From Marinobacter sediminicola (GTDB taxonomy: Bacteria > Pseudomonadota > Gammaproteobacteria > Pseudomonadales > Oleiphilaceae): 64,000 nt of DNA. The translations under genes and the position numbers were made by a program. The notes under the pieces were generated by a model that was not told the origin of the DNA, ran no database searches, and saw only the letters and a list, made by a program, of their open reading frames with translations. This document shows positions 36,305-45,467 of this stretch, piece after piece. Each line of letters starts with the position of its first letter. Position 1 is the stretch's first letter. The stretch lies in the NCBI RefSeq assembly GCF_031157525.1, contig NZ_JAVIXR010000005.1, positions 62,001-126,000 of the forward strand. Direction: 5' to 3'.

Positions 36305-37333
36305 TTAACACTCCTGGCCAGGGGCTGGCGTTGCAAGATTGGCAAGACACAGCACAGGAATAGCGCCGGTGGTGCGGGCCCAGAGCAGAGGCAGTGCGCC
36401 GGTATTCATGATAGGCCGCGGGGCACGTTCACCATTGCCTGGCGTGAGCGCGCCATCTTGATCATCCGCCAGAATGAAGGTGAATGGGTGTGCCCCGGGG
36501 ATGCCCAGGCGAACATCGGTTGCGGTGATTTCGCCATTGCGTGCCTGGTAGTCGAGAAAGCCATTCGTAAACCATTCCAGGCGACGGGCTTCGGGTAATT
36601 GCGCGACAGATTTGGCCAATTCTGGCTCACGGGGGAAATGCTCAAGGGTTAAAGGAGCGCCGCCATCCAGAAACCCGGTTACGATCTCGACTCGTTGATC
36701 ATTCTTGATGGCCGTGGCACGCCATAACACCGTATTGAACGGCATGGGCTGTACCAGCAGTTCGGCCTTCTCAAAGCCCGCCTCTGCGAGAGCCGGTTGG
36801 ACTCGTTCGGTAATGATCTGTTGGGCCGCGAAAGACCACCCGAGATACGCAGTGGACAGAACCAGTCCCGCCGCTATGGCACGCGCCGCTGGAGGGCGTA
36901 TTAAAAAAGCAATGCAGCCTGCCAACAGCGGGAGTGTGTACAAAGGATCGATGATGAATATGCTGCTTATGGCAAGGGGTCGGCCAATCGGCCAGAAAAG
37001 TTGTGTGCCGTAAGTAGTAAAGGTGTCCAGAAGCGGGTGCGTCATCAACGCCAAAGCCGTTAGTAATAACCAGCGGGGAAACCCCGGTTCAGGTTTCCAG
37101 CGCCAGAGCAAAGCGGCAAGCAACAGTGATAAAGGCGCAAGCACAAACAGAGAGTGGCTAAAACCCCGGTGCTGGGTAAAGTTAGCCACCGCCGTTCCGT
37201 AATCAATCAGCACATCAAGATCGGGAAGCGTAGCCAGCAGCGCGCCGGTGAGGAGAACCGGTCGCCCGAGGGTTTTGCCTGCCACAAGGCCAGCAATTGA
37301 GGCGCCAAGAGCCGCCTGAGTGATTGAGTCCAT
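36305..37333 (-). CDS. YdjM-like membrane-bound metal-dependent hydrolase
   Basis: 342 residues of the YdjM/DUF457 family. The N-terminus MDSITQAALGASIAGLVAGK, the motif LLATLPDLDVLIDYG and the histidine-rich HRGFSHSLFVL plus THPLLDTFTTYG are the putative metal-binding positions. Four to five hydrophobic segments fill the first 190 residues; the C-terminal 150 residues are soluble. The physiological substrate of this family is not established. Confidence 0.85.
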   Translation of the reverse strand: MDSITQAALGASIAGLVAGKTLGRPVLLTGALLATLPDLDVLIDYGTAVANFTQHRGFSHSLFVLAPLSLLLAALLWRWKPEPGFPRWLLLTALALMTHPLLDTFTTYGTQLFWPIGRPLAISSIFIIDPLYTLPLLAGCIAFLIRPPAARAIAAGLVLSTAYLGWSFAAQQIITERVQPALAEAGFEKAELLVQPMPFNTVLWRATAIKNDQRVEIVTGFLDGGAPLTLEHFPREPELAKSVAQLPEARRLEWFTNGFLDYQARNGEITATDVRLGIPGAHPFTFILADDQDGALTPGNGERAPRPIMNTGALPLLWARTTGAIPVLCLANLATPAPGQEC

Positions 37334-37426
37334 GAATTCCGCAAAAGTAGAGGGTGATGGTGGGTATTATGCTTGGAATGCGGGTTCAGATCACGGGAAG
37401 AAGGATGTGTTGAAAAAACGTGTGTT

Positions 37427-37474
37427 AAAAAAACCGACACCCCGGACTTGATGCAAGCGCGGGGTGTCGGTTTT
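37427..37474 (-). terminator. Terminator of the PEP-CTERM gene, possibly bidirectional
   Basis: Perfect 15-bp stem AAAACCGACACCCCG / CGGGGTGTCGGTTTT with a 15-nt loop, followed on the minus strand by a run of T. It lies 50 nt after the PEP-CTERM gene stop. Confidence 0.9.
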
Positions 37475-37524
37475 GTACTATGTGCACAACAGGGCTATAG
37501 AGTTCCTGTTAGTGTACTAACCAA

Positions 37525-38271
37525 TCAAGCGGCTTTGCGGCGACGTGCCATGCCTAGACCGGCCAGGCCAAGGCCGAGCAGTGCCAGAGTGCCTGGCTCG
37601 GGGACTGCTACAGAGCGTACATTTAGCTTCGCTAGAAGGTCGACGGAGGTTGCGTCGCCTTCAGGGGTGAATATCTCAGTGGCTCCACCGTCGAATCCCA
37701 GGAGGGATAGCGAGTAGATGTTGGAGCCAAACTGGAACTCTGAACTTTCGATCATGTTGTCCAAACGAACAACGTCATCCACGTCGCGACTTGAGCAGCC
37801 AAAAATAAACGCAAGTGGGCCGCAGTGAACGTTTGGCGTTTCAGTATGACTGAAATCAAACGTGTACGGACCGGTGATGTTGCCATTGCTTGGGTTTGTG
37901 GAGAACGAAGCGTACACGTCAAGCGCGGCGCCGGAGATGCTTTCTCCAGTGATGCGGTTGTTAAAATGGGTGAAGGTTCCCAACACGAACGGGTCGTTCG
38001 AAGTCAGTGTTTGCGGCAAATTGTTAGGACCTTCAAAGCTGAAACCACTTTGGGGCCCATTTGAGCACTCTCTCCACCATAGGATCCCTGAGCACGACTC
38101 CTCGCCGGTACCCCAGCGAATGCTCTCTGATCCAACTCCTTGAATATTTGATCCGCCGACAGGCGATTGCCATTCGCCATTCACAGAGTCAAGATTTACT
38201 GGATAGGCAGCTACACTCATAGCCGCCGTCAAAAACAACGCACCAATGGATCCCTTCGCCAACATCTTCAT
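37525..38271 (-). CDS. PEP-CTERM sorting-signal protein, THxN type
   Basis: A 248-residue secreted protein. It has a signal peptide (MKMLAKGSIGALFLTAAMSVAA) [about residues 1-22], a mature domain with the motif GTFTHFNNRI that typifies the THxN PEP-CTERM family, several cysteines (CSGILWWREC), and the sorting tail VPEPGTLALLGLGLAGLG followed by a basic RRRK. Such proteins are normally cut and anchored by an exosortase (EpsH/XrtA type), which is not in this window. The ATG at 38271 starts the signal peptide. Strong terminator downstream; monocistronic. Confidence 0.9.
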   Translation of the reverse strand: MKMLAKGSIGALFLTAAMSVAAYPVNLDSVNGEWQSPVGGSNIQGVGSESIRWGTGEESCSGILWWRECSNGPQSGFSFEGPNNLPQTLTSNDPFVLGTFTHFNNRITGESISGAALDVYASFSTNPSNGNITGPYTFDFSHTETPNVHCGPLAFIFGCSSRDVDDVVRLDNMIESSEFQFGSNIYSLSLLGFDGGATEIFTPEGDATSVDLLAKLNVRSVAVPEPGTLALLGLGLAGLGMARRRKAA

Positions 38272-38428
38272 GGCATAACTCCTAGCTTTAACAGTGAAAT
38301 GACACAATTCGTTTTATGTCGTCAGTTGCTACCATTAAGCTAATTCCGTGCCAACTAGGTATAGCTATATATATCAGTGTGTTATGCATCGATTTCTTTT
38401 TGGTTGTAAAAAAAGCTGACAGCCTGTG

Positions 38429-39685
38429 CTAAATGCTAAGCCCAAGCCGGTCAAGCAATTCCTGCCCCGGGAAGCCGTCGGCGATCAGCCCTTCAGCGTG
38501 TTGATATTTACGAATCGCAGAGCGGGTTGCTGGCCCGGTAATACCATCAGGCTTGCCCGCATCGTACCCACGCTCGTTGAGCGCTGCCTGAAGTGCAAGA
38601 ACCGTATCTCGAGAAAGGGCCGGCGTATCCTCCGGTGGCGGATTCTGCAACATTCCCGCGCCCGCAATGCGGTCAGCCAGGTGGCCTACGGCTATGGCGT
38701 AGAACTCCGACCGGTTCCAGCCCATGATCACTTTGAAGTTGTGATAGGCAAGAAATGCCGGCCCGCTGTGGCCGGCTGGAACAATCAGTGCGGCGGTAAT
38801 CTCTTCCCGGGCAAGAGGTTTGCCGAACGCATCGGTAATACCCAGTTCGCCCCATTTGCTCAACTCAAGGCGACGCCCATCAGCCAATGAGTAGTCGAAG
38901 TTCTTGGGCAGCAGCACTTCACGGCCCCAACGGTAGTCGCCGTCCCAGTTCATGGACTGAAGGAACTTGCCTGCAGACATCATGGCGTCTGGCAGGCTGT
39001 TCCACAGGTCGCGGCGGCCGTCGCCATCGGCGTCTACCGCATGCTTCAGGAATACGGTGGGCATGAATTGTACGTGCCCCATTGCACCGGCCCAGGAACC
39101 TTCCATTTGCTCCACCGGGATTGCGCCTTCATCAATAATGCGCAACGCGGCAATCAGCTGTTCGGTAAAGAATTTGCTGCGTCGGGCATCACAGGCCAGA
39201 GTTGTCAGCGAGTCCGGCACGGACATTTTACCAAAGTAGCTGCCGAAGTTGGTTTCCAGTCCCCAGAAGGCGACGAGATAGGGCGCGGGCACGCCGGTCT
39301 CTTCAGTTACCCGAGCCAGAAGTTCGCTGTGTTCTTTGATCAGCACCCGGCCTTTGCTCACCCTGTCGTCGTTAACCCGACGGTTCAGGTAGTCGGCAAA
39401 GGTGGTGGTGAACTCGGGCTGCCTGCGGTCCAGCTCGATTACCCGGTCTATATGCTTGACCCCGGTCATAACGTCTTGAGCGGTTTTTGCGCTCACCCCG
39501 GCTGCAATGGCTTTTTCCTGAAGTTGCAGTTTGCACTCCTCAAAGCCAACCGGCGCCGCCAGTACGGCCTCGTTGTCTGCCACTTTGGCCATTGCAGGCA
39601 GAGCGGAGATAGCCAGAAACGCGGATACAGAGACATGGCATGCTATACGCCGGTTGGGCAGAATCCTTGCAAGCTTGGTCAGCAC
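38429..39685 (-). CDS. Lytic murein transglycosylase, MltB type, with peptidoglycan-binding domain
   Basis: 418 residues. After an N-terminal signal-like segment ending ALPAMA, the MltB/SltB catalytic domain shows FWGLETNFGSYFG with the catalytic glutamate and AGAMGHVQFMPTVFLKHA. The C-terminal 60 residues form a PG_binding_1 domain (LQAALNERGYDAGKPDGITG). It cleaves the glycan strand to 1,6-anhydromuropeptides. I prefer the GTG at 39685, which follows GAGG by 6 nt and places the signal peptide at the start; an upstream in-frame codon would add 15 residues. Confidence 0.9.
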   Translation of the reverse strand: MLTKLARILPNRRIACHVSVSAFLAISALPAMAKVADNEAVLAAPVGFEECKLQLQEKAIAAGVSAKTAQDVMTGVKHIDRVIELDRRQPEFTTTFADYLNRRVNDDRVSKGRVLIKEHSELLARVTEETGVPAPYLVAFWGLETNFGSYFGKMSVPDSLTTLACDARRSKFFTEQLIAALRIIDEGAIPVEQMEGSWAGAMGHVQFMPTVFLKHAVDADGDGRRDLWNSLPDAMMSAGKFLQSMNWDGDYRWGREVLLPKNFDYSLADGRRLELSKWGELGITDAFGKPLAREEITAALIVPAGHSGPAFLAYHNFKVIMGWNRSEFYAIAVGHLADRIAGAGMLQNPPPEDTPALSRDTVLALQAALNERGYDAGKPDGITGPATRSAIRKYQHAEGLIADGFPGQELLDRLGLSI

Positions 39686-39930
39686 GGAAAACCTCGGTAA
39701 TAGAAGAAGGTGTGGACTGTAAAAGGTCATGGTAGCGTGTTTTTCAGTTGGTGAAACACTTTACAAGGCCCATGGGGGTGACAGTTCTTTAACATGCTGC
39801 TGCAAGGGGGGCGCAAATACCGCAGTTGGTGGCTTTCAGGTTGGAAGTTTGTGGTTTTTTGTAGCATGCGGGTTTCCCCTGCGGGCCTTTGTTCTATAGT
39901 TGGAGGCATACATTCATAAGAGTTCAAAAC

Positions 39931-40812
39931 ATGGCAATGCTGAAAGCGCTGGTGGTTGATGACGCCAGTTTTGTAAGGGATCTGGTCAAGCGTACAATAC
40001 GCCAGCGTTTTCCCGTTATAGAAACCACCGACGCCCAGAATGGTCGCAGGGCGCAGTCCCTGATGTCTCGCGGCATGTTTGATCTGATTCTTTGTGACTG
40101 GGAAATGCCCGAGATGTCTGGCCTTGAGCTGCTGCAGTGGATGCGCCAACAGCCTCAGTACGAAAAAGTGCCTTTTATCATGATTACCAGCCGTGGCGAC
40201 AAAGACCATGTCATTGAGGCTGTAAAGGAAGGTGTATCTGAATATCTTGGCAAGCCGTTCAGCCCGGAGGGCCTGAGCAAGAAGATCATCAAGGTAATGG
40301 GCAGCACGCTGACAACGGCTATGGGCCGCACGGGCAAATCCATGGAGGGGCCAGCAGATGCGTTCAAGGAGTCAGCGGCACTGCTGACACAAAAGAGGGA
40401 GCCAGTACCCGCACCAGTAGCTCAGCCCACCCCGGCAGCCGGTGCCTTCGCGCCGCCGGTTCAGCAGTCTTCCAAGCCCGCGGCCACCCGAAGCACTATG
40501 AGCCTTGCGTCAATCCGCTTTGCAGAGAGCACTCTGAAATCGGTCGTTAAAGACATTAACCTGACGGAAGTACGAGTCATTGCCCGGCGGGATCAAGAGT
40601 TTCCGGGCATTCTGGATCAGGCGGTGGTCGATATAGAAACCGGAGAGGGGCAGATGGCGCGGCTGAATGGGTACGTGCATCAGCTGCAAGCGGTTGATAA
40701 GCGGCAGGATACCGATTTTGTGAGTGTGTCCATTCGGTTTGTGGACGAGGATCCAAAGAAAATGGAGGATCTTTCCCGGTTCATCGCCCGTTTCAGGGCA
40801 GGTAAGCGATAG
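39931..40812 (+). CDS. Response regulator with a PilZ-like or unknown C-terminal domain
   Basis: 293 residues. Residues 1-125 form a receiver domain: acidic pair in LVVDDASFVRDLV, phosphoacceptor in LILCDWEMPEMSG, conserved Thr/Ser in FIMITSRGD and lysine in YLGKPF. A proline/alanine-rich linker (about 150-190) follows. The last 100 residues (IRFAESTLKSVVKDINLTEV... to SRFIARFRAGKR) recall a degenerate PilZ fold, without the RxxxR and DxSxxG motifs that bind c-di-GMP. No histidine kinase is adjacent; phoR is convergent, 1 nt away. The output is unknown. Confidence 0.8.
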   Translation: MAMLKALVVDDASFVRDLVKRTIRQRFPVIETTDAQNGRRAQSLMSRGMFDLILCDWEMPEMSGLELLQWMRQQPQYEKVPFIMITSRGDKDHVIEAVKEGVSEYLGKPFSPEGLSKKIIKVMGSTLTTAMGRTGKSMEGPADAFKESAALLTQKREPVPAPVAQPTPAAGAFAPPVQQSSKPAATRSTMSLASIRFAESTLKSVVKDINLTEVRVIARRDQEFPGILDQAVVDIETGEGQMARLNGYVHQLQAVDKRQDTDFVSVSIRFVDEDPKKMEDLSRFIARFRAGKR

Positions 40813-40813
40813 T

Positions 40814-42121
40814 TTATTCAGTAATCGTCGACACTAGCCGTTCTGGGGGAAAGTGACACACAAACTCGCTGCCTTCACCAAGCCGGCTTTTTATCTCCAG
40901 ATTCCCATCGTGGTTAATCAGTACATGTTTGACGATGGCCAGGCCTAGCCCGGTTCCGCCGGTGTCTTTGTGTCGGCTGGGATCTGCACGATAAAAGCGT
41001 TCCGTGAGCCGGGGAATGTGAACCTCATCAATGCCGGAGCCTGTGTCTTTAACTGACAGATGCCCCCCTTCATTGTCTGTGAACCAGAGCACCTTGATTT
41101 TGCCCCGAGCAGGCGTGTATTTAACCGCATTGAAGATAAGGTTGGAGAAGGCGCTTCGTAGCTGGTTTTCATCGCCGCTTATCAGTTGCTCGCTGGCCGC
41201 TTCAAAGCGGATGTCATGCTGGCTTTCACCGCTGAGAGTTCTTGCATCCTGGCAGATTTGCCGCACTAACCGGTCAACGTTGGTTGGTGCATCCTGCTCG
41301 GATTGCTTACCGGTTTCGATACGGGATAAAAGAATAAGATCGGCAATCAGTGTCTCCATTCGGAACGATTGGGTAGCCATTGTGTTGACCGCTCTCCGCC
41401 ACTTGGCGGGCAGATCATCGGCGTTGTCCACAAGGGTTTCCAGATAACCGCTGATTACCGTTAGTGGTGTGCGCATTTCATGGGAAACATTGCTTACGAA
41501 ATCCTGGCGCATCTGCTCTAACTGATGCAGGCGCGAGACATCCTTGGCCACAATTAGGCGGTCGTCTTCTCCGAACAGGCTGATCTGGATTTGCAGATGA
41601 ATATGAGGTTTCGCGGGCGAGCTCAGCTCCAGGGGTTCCCGGTAGTTTTTTGCGTCAAAGTAGGCTTTGAAAGCCGGTGTTCGGATGAGATTGTAAATAT
41701 ACTGCCCTTGATCCGTAGAGCGTTGAAATCCCAATAGGTGCTCTGCAGAGCCATTCCACCATTCCATGGCGCCAAGAGCGTCGGTCATGATGACGCCGTC
41801 GCGCATGGCGTTTGTGGATTCCTGTATGCGATCTATGCGCGATCGCAGACTGCTCTGGGCTTGTAGAGAACTCTGGGTGAGCTTGTGCAGTTTTTCAAAA
41901 AAGCTGCCCCAGATGCCTATGCTTTGAGGCGCTTCACTGGCGCTATTCGGGTCTGACAGCCAATGCGCCAGGCTCCGGGTTTGGTAGAGCGTCCACAACA
42001 GATAGAGCGCAAGGCCGGCGGACAAACCGTAAACCGGGTAACCCAAATACAGGCCAGCAAGCGTGCTGCCTGCAAGCCCGGCAAGTGTGAGGCGCAGATG
42101 TCGCGACCAGATTTTCTGCAT
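40814..42121 (-). CDS. phoR: Phosphate-regulon sensor kinase PhoR
   Basis: 435 residues. Two hydrophobic helices lie within residues 8-48, then a linker and a PAS domain (about 95-190). The H-box is FVSNVSHEMRTPLTVISGY, followed by the ATPase domain with N box NLIFNAVKYTP, G1 DTGSGIDE, F box ERFYRAD and G2 GGTGLGLAIVKH. It lacks a large periplasmic sensor, as expected for PhoR, which reads phosphate through Pst and PhoU. It lies 44 nt downstream of phoB in the same leftward operon. Confidence 0.94.
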   Translation of the reverse strand: MQKIWSRHLRLTLAGLAGSTLAGLYLGYPVYGLSAGLALYLLWTLYQTRSLAHWLSDPNSASEAPQSIGIWGSFFEKLHKLTQSSLQAQSSLRSRIDRIQESTNAMRDGVIMTDALGAMEWWNGSAEHLLGFQRSTDQGQYIYNLIRTPAFKAYFDAKNYREPLELSSPAKPHIHLQIQISLFGEDDRLIVAKDVSRLHQLEQMRQDFVSNVSHEMRTPLTVISGYLETLVDNADDLPAKWRRAVNTMATQSFRMETLIADLILLSRIETGKQSEQDAPTNVDRLVRQICQDARTLSGESQHDIRFEAASEQLISGDENQLRSAFSNLIFNAVKYTPARGKIKVLWFTDNEGGHLSVKDTGSGIDEVHIPRLTERFYRADPSRHKDTGGTGLGLAIVKHVLINHDGNLEIKSRLGEGSEFVCHFPPERLVSTITE

Positions 42122-42165
42122 TTAAAGGCAGCCTTGTGGTGCTTTTGGTGAGCGGCAAGCGTAGA

Positions 42166-42858
42166 TCAAGCGGGCTGGGTAGAGAACCGGTAGCCTGCGC
42201 CTCTCACAGTTTGAATCAGATAGTCGTGATGCTCTCCCAACGCTTTGCGTAGCCGCCGAATGTGCACATCAACCGTTCGCTCTTCAACGTATACATTGCC
42301 GCCCCATACCTGGTCCAGAAGCTGGGAGCGTGTGTAAACCCGCTCCTGGTGAGTCATGAAGAACTGCAGCAGGCGGTACTCCGTAGGCCCGATATTCAGG
42401 GGGCGCTCGTTTGAAGTGACGCGGTGGCTGGCGGGGTCCAGTGCCAGGCCGTCTACCTCAATGGGGTCGTCGATGCCAGGAGGCGTTGCCCGGCGCAGCA
42501 CGGCTTTCAGGCGGGCGACCAGTTCTCTTGGGCTGAAAGGTTTGGTGATGTAGTCATCAGCCCCGATTTCCAGGCCGCGGATCTTGTTGTCTTCCTCAAC
42601 CTTGGCGGTGAGCATGATGATGGGTATATCTGAGGTGGTTTCTTCTTTTTTCAGCCGTCTTGCCAGTTCTATGCCGCTGGTGCCGGGCAGCATCCAGTCC
42701 AGCAGAATAATGTCGGGTTGCCTGTCGACGATCAGGGCGTGGGCCTCGGGGGCATCGCTGGCCTCGAGGCATTCGTAATCAGCCATCTCCAGCGCCACAA
42801 CGATCATTTCGCGGATAGCGGGCTCGTCATCGACAATCAGGACGGTTTTTCCAGACAT
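42166..42858 (-). CDS. phoB: Phosphate-regulon response regulator PhoB
   Basis: 230 residues: receiver domain (acidic residues in [12 protein letters not shown], phosphoacceptor in [13 protein letters not shown], lysine in [10 protein letters not shown]) and an OmpR-type winged helix whose recognition segment is [16 protein letters not shown]. It activates Pho-box promoters such as those at 9077 and its own at 42915. The gene follows ubiA on the same strand, but the Pho box in the gap gives it its own promoter. Confidence 0.96.
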   Translation of the reverse strand: MSGKTVLIVDDEPAIREMIVVALEMADYECLEASDAPEAHALIVDRQPDIILLDWMLPGTSGIELARRLKKEETTSDIPIIMLTAKVEEDNKIRGLEIGADDYITKPFSPRELVARLKAVLRRATPPGIDDPIEVDGLALDPASHRVTSNERPLNIGPTEYRLLQFFMTHQERVYTRSQLLDQVWGGNVYVEERTVDVHIRRLRKALGEHHDYLIQTVRGAGYRFSTQPA

Positions 42859-42898
42859 ATTCTCTAACCTGTTTCAGACCATGATGTGTTGCTGAACT

Positions 42899-42932
42899 AT
42901 TACAACGCTAGAGTGTTACAGCTGTGTGACAG
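42899..42932 (-). promoter_or_regulatory. Pho box and -10 element of phoB
   Basis: Minus strand: CTGTCAC-ACAG-CTGTAAC (42932 to 42915), then 10 nt, then TGTAAT (42904 to 42899) as -10. Both half-sites match the PhoB consensus closely. This implies autoactivation of phoBR. Confidence 0.88.
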
Positions 42933-42976
42933 CCTTGCCGATTCCGCCGTTACCAGCTTTCTGCGGTGACTCTTTT

Positions 42977-43885
42977 CTACGACACGATCAGATCGATAAC
43001 CAACCCGGTAAATACCGCGAACCCCGCCCAGTTGTTGTTCAGGAAGGCCTTGAAGCAGCCATCTCTGTCACGGTCTTTGGCAAGGTATTGCTGGTAGATG
43101 AACAGGCAAGCCATGGCGACCAGCCCCAGGTAATAGAAACTGCCCAGCTCGCAGCGATTGCCGACAATCATCAGAATAAGCACCACCATGGCCTGGAGTG
43201 CGCCGATGATTGCACGGTCGCCATCGCCGAACAGGATGGCTGTGGATTTGATGCCGACTTTCAGGTCGTCGTCGCGATCCACCATGGCGTAGAAGGTGTC
43301 GTAAGCCACTGTCCAGAGCACGTTGGCCGTGAACAGCAACCAGGTAACCTGGCTGAGCTCGCCGGCTTCTGCCGCCCATGCCATGGGGATGGCCCAGGAA
43401 AATGCAGCACCGAGGAACAACTGGGGTAAATGGGTGAAGCGCTTGGAGAAGGGGTAAATAAACGCCAGCAGGGCGCCGCCAAAGGAAAGGTAGAGCGTGA
43501 AGGTGTTGGTGAAAAACACCACCATCAGGAAGGAGATAATGCAAAGTCCGCCAAACAGGGCGATCGCCTCCCAGGCCTTTACCCGGCCGGTAGTAAGTGG
43601 GCGGTCTTTGGTGCGCTCTACGTGTTTGTCCCAGTCCCGGTCGGCAAAATCATTAATGGCGCAGCCGGCGGCACGCATAAAGAAAACGCCCAGTGTGAAC
43701 ACGATGATATTGCCTAGGCCGGGGTTGCCCTTACCGGCAAGCCAGAGTGCCCAGTATGTGGGCCACAGCAGGAGGAGAGTGCCAATTGGGCGGTCGATGC
43801 GCAGCAGTTTTGCGTAATCGGTTAATCGGCTCCGTATGTGTTCGGGCACGGCGTCTGGCAGCATGGGTCTATCCGTTTGGGGCAT
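42977..43885 (-). CDS. ubiA: 4-hydroxybenzoate polyprenyltransferase UbiA
   Basis: Integral membrane prenyltransferase attaching the isoprenoid tail to 4-hydroxybenzoate in ubiquinone synthesis, 302 residues. The first aspartate-rich motif is NDFADRDWDKHVERTKDRP and the second is YDTFYAMVDRDDD; about eight hydrophobic helices are visible. Start ATG at 43885 or 43864. It follows ubiC by 86 nt on the same strand. Confidence 0.95.
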   Translation of the reverse strand: MPQTDRPMLPDAVPEHIRSRLTDYAKLLRIDRPIGTLLLLWPTYWALWLAGKGNPGLGNIIVFTLGVFFMRAAGCAINDFADRDWDKHVERTKDRPLTTGRVKAWEAIALFGGLCIISFLMVVFFTNTFTLYLSFGGALLAFIYPFSKRFTHLPQLFLGAAFSWAIPMAWAAEAGELSQVTWLLFTANVLWTVAYDTFYAMVDRDDDLKVGIKSTAILFGDGDRAIIGALQAMVVLILMIVGNRCELGSFYYLGLVAMACLFIYQQYLAKDRDRDGCFKAFLNNNWAGFAVFTGLVIDLIVS

Positions 43886-43971
43886 GGAACTGAATGTCTG
43901 GAACGTGAACGTGCAGGGATTATAGCCAGTGGGCGGGCAGGGGCGAAAGCCGGAGTTTTCTCCGCAGCCCA

Positions 43972-44559
43972 TCAGCTCCTGCGGTAAAGCACGGGAAGCA
44001 GATATTCGCCTACCAGCAACGCGTTCTCTTTGTTGCTGAATAGAGAGCGACGCGCAAGTGCAGGCCGCTCAGCTACTGAGAAACTGCGGTTTGATGGGGG
44101 GCACAGCCCGGTTTCAAGAGGCCCTCGCTGCCAGTCCCGGCTGCTGAACAGGAAAGCGCCCAGAGGTTTGCTGCCAAGATTAAGCAGTCGCCGACCTTCA
44201 CCTTTGAGGCAGGCAAGGGGAATAACGGTACGAGCTAGAACCAAGGGCTTGCCATCGCCGCACAGGCGTACTTCGCGAATCCAGGCAAGTTGGCGAAAAG
44301 GGATCCCCAGGCGTCGGGCTTCTTCTAGGGTGGGTGTGGCAAAGCCTTCGCGCTGCACGTCTACGTGAAACGAACTCACACATTGCTTTTGCAGCGCCCG
44401 TGTGAAGGAGCCTTCAACTTTCAGCCAGTAACTCGCCGGGCCATGCACCTCCGGGTTGCGCAGTCCGGCAGCGGCAAAAGAGCTATACCAATTGGTTGGT
44501 GGTATAGCCGTGCCCGGCTTGTCTATAGGGGGCTCGATTTCAAAGGCCCTTAACGGCAT
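43972..44559 (-). CDS. ubiC: Chorismate lyase UbiC
   Basis: Cytosolic enzyme producing 4-hydroxybenzoate and pyruvate from chorismate, feeding UbiA next door. 195 residues, with the family segments WLKVEGSFTRALQKQC, FRQLAWIREVRLCGDG, VLARTVIPL, and the C-terminal LFSNKENALLVGEYLLP. The ATG at 44559 lies inside the last codons of hpt (20-nt overlap), suggesting coupled translation with that gene. Confidence 0.9.
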   Translation of the reverse strand: MPLRAFEIEPPIDKPGTAIPPTNWYSSFAAAGLRNPEVHGPASYWLKVEGSFTRALQKQCVSSFHVDVQREGFATPTLEEARRLGIPFRQLAWIREVRLCGDGKPLVLARTVIPLACLKGEGRRLLNLGSKPLGAFLFSSRDWQRGPLETGLCPPSNRSFSVAERPALARRSLFSNKENALLVGEYLLPVLYRRS

Positions 44560-45097
44560 AGATTCCAGGAGCGTTGCGCCAGTACCCTTTGTAATCCATG
44601 CCGTAGCCAAACAGGAAGCGGTCTTCAACATACAGGCCTGTGAAATCAGCCTTCAGATCCGGGCGGGCTTTGCGGTCGTGCTGTTTGTCCACCAGAACGG
44701 CCGTCAGAACCTCTTTTGCCCCTTGGCTCAAACAATAGTCAGCTATCGCACAGAGGGTGGTGCCTTCGTCAAGGATGTCGTCAATAACCAGGACAGTGCG
44801 ACCTTTCATGTCGGCCTTGGGCTGAAGTGTCCACTCCAGAATGCCGCCGGTGGTTTCCTGCCTGTAGCGTGTTGCATGCAGGTACTCCGCCTGAACCGGG
44901 AAGTTGAGGCGAGGCAACAGCTGACCGGTAAAGATCAGACCGCCGTTCATCACACAAAACAGCAGGGGATTACTGTCTTTGAGGCGGCCGGTAATGTCGT
45001 CGGCAAGATTGCGAATGGCAGTCTGTACTCGCTGCTCATCAACCAGGCAATCAGCTTCGGCCATAACCTGATTCATTTCGGCGACGGTATCGCTCAT
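44540..45097 (-). CDS. hpt: Hypoxanthine-guanine phosphoribosyltransferase
   Basis: Purine salvage enzyme of 185 residues using PRPP. The PRPP-binding motif is VLVIDDILDEGTTL; an early FCVMNGGLIFTGQLL segment and the C-terminal VEDRFLFGYGMDYKGYWRN fit the HPRT family. ATG at 45097. It is the first gene of the leftward hpt-ubiC-ubiA series and is divergent from rubA, with several TATAAT-like hexamers in the 183-nt gap. Confidence 0.92.
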   Translation of the reverse strand: MSDTVAEMNQVMAEADCLVDEQRVQTAIRNLADDITGRLKDSNPLLFCVMNGGLIFTGQLLPRLNFPVQAEYLHATRYRQETTGGILEWTLQPKADMKGRTVLVIDDILDEGTTLCAIADYCLSQGAKEVLTAVLVDKQHDRKARPDLKADFTGLYVEDRFLFGYGMDYKGYWRNAPGIYAVKGL

Positions 45098-45280
45098 AAC
45101 GGTCGGTCCTGTCGTAAAACGGGCGATTATACCGGAGAGGGACAGCGGAGGGGAGGGGGTATAATACGGACAATTGGCAGAAAAACTCGGTGTGAGCGTC
45201 TTTGTTGGCATTGGTCAATCATTACGCGCCGCGTATCATTGCGACGCATCCTTTAAAAATGTGTGGTGGAGAGATTGTTT

Positions 45281-45448
45281 ATGAAGAAGTGGCAGTGCGT
45301 AGTGTGTGGCCTGGTTTACGATGAAGCAGAAGGTTGGCCGGAAGATGGTATTGAGCCCGGGACTGCCTGGGATGATGTGCCCGAAGATTGGGTTTGCCCC
45401 GACTGCGGTGTGGGCAAGGAAGATTTTGAAATGATCGAGATCGGTTGA
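45281..45448 (+). CDS. rubA: Rubredoxin
   Basis: 55-residue electron carrier with one Fe(Cys)4 site, the ligands being in CVVCG and CPDCG. The ATG at 45281 follows GGAGAG; a GTG 18 nt upstream in frame is less likely. With the adjacent rubredoxin reductase it can pass electrons from NADH to an alkane hydroxylase or to peroxide-detoxifying enzymes; no such acceptor gene lies in the window. Confidence 0.96.
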   Translation: MKKWQCVVCGLVYDEAEGWPEDGIEPGTAWDDVPEDWVCPDCGVGKEDFEMIEIG

Positions 45449-45467
45449 ACCCGAACGGAGCATGGCT

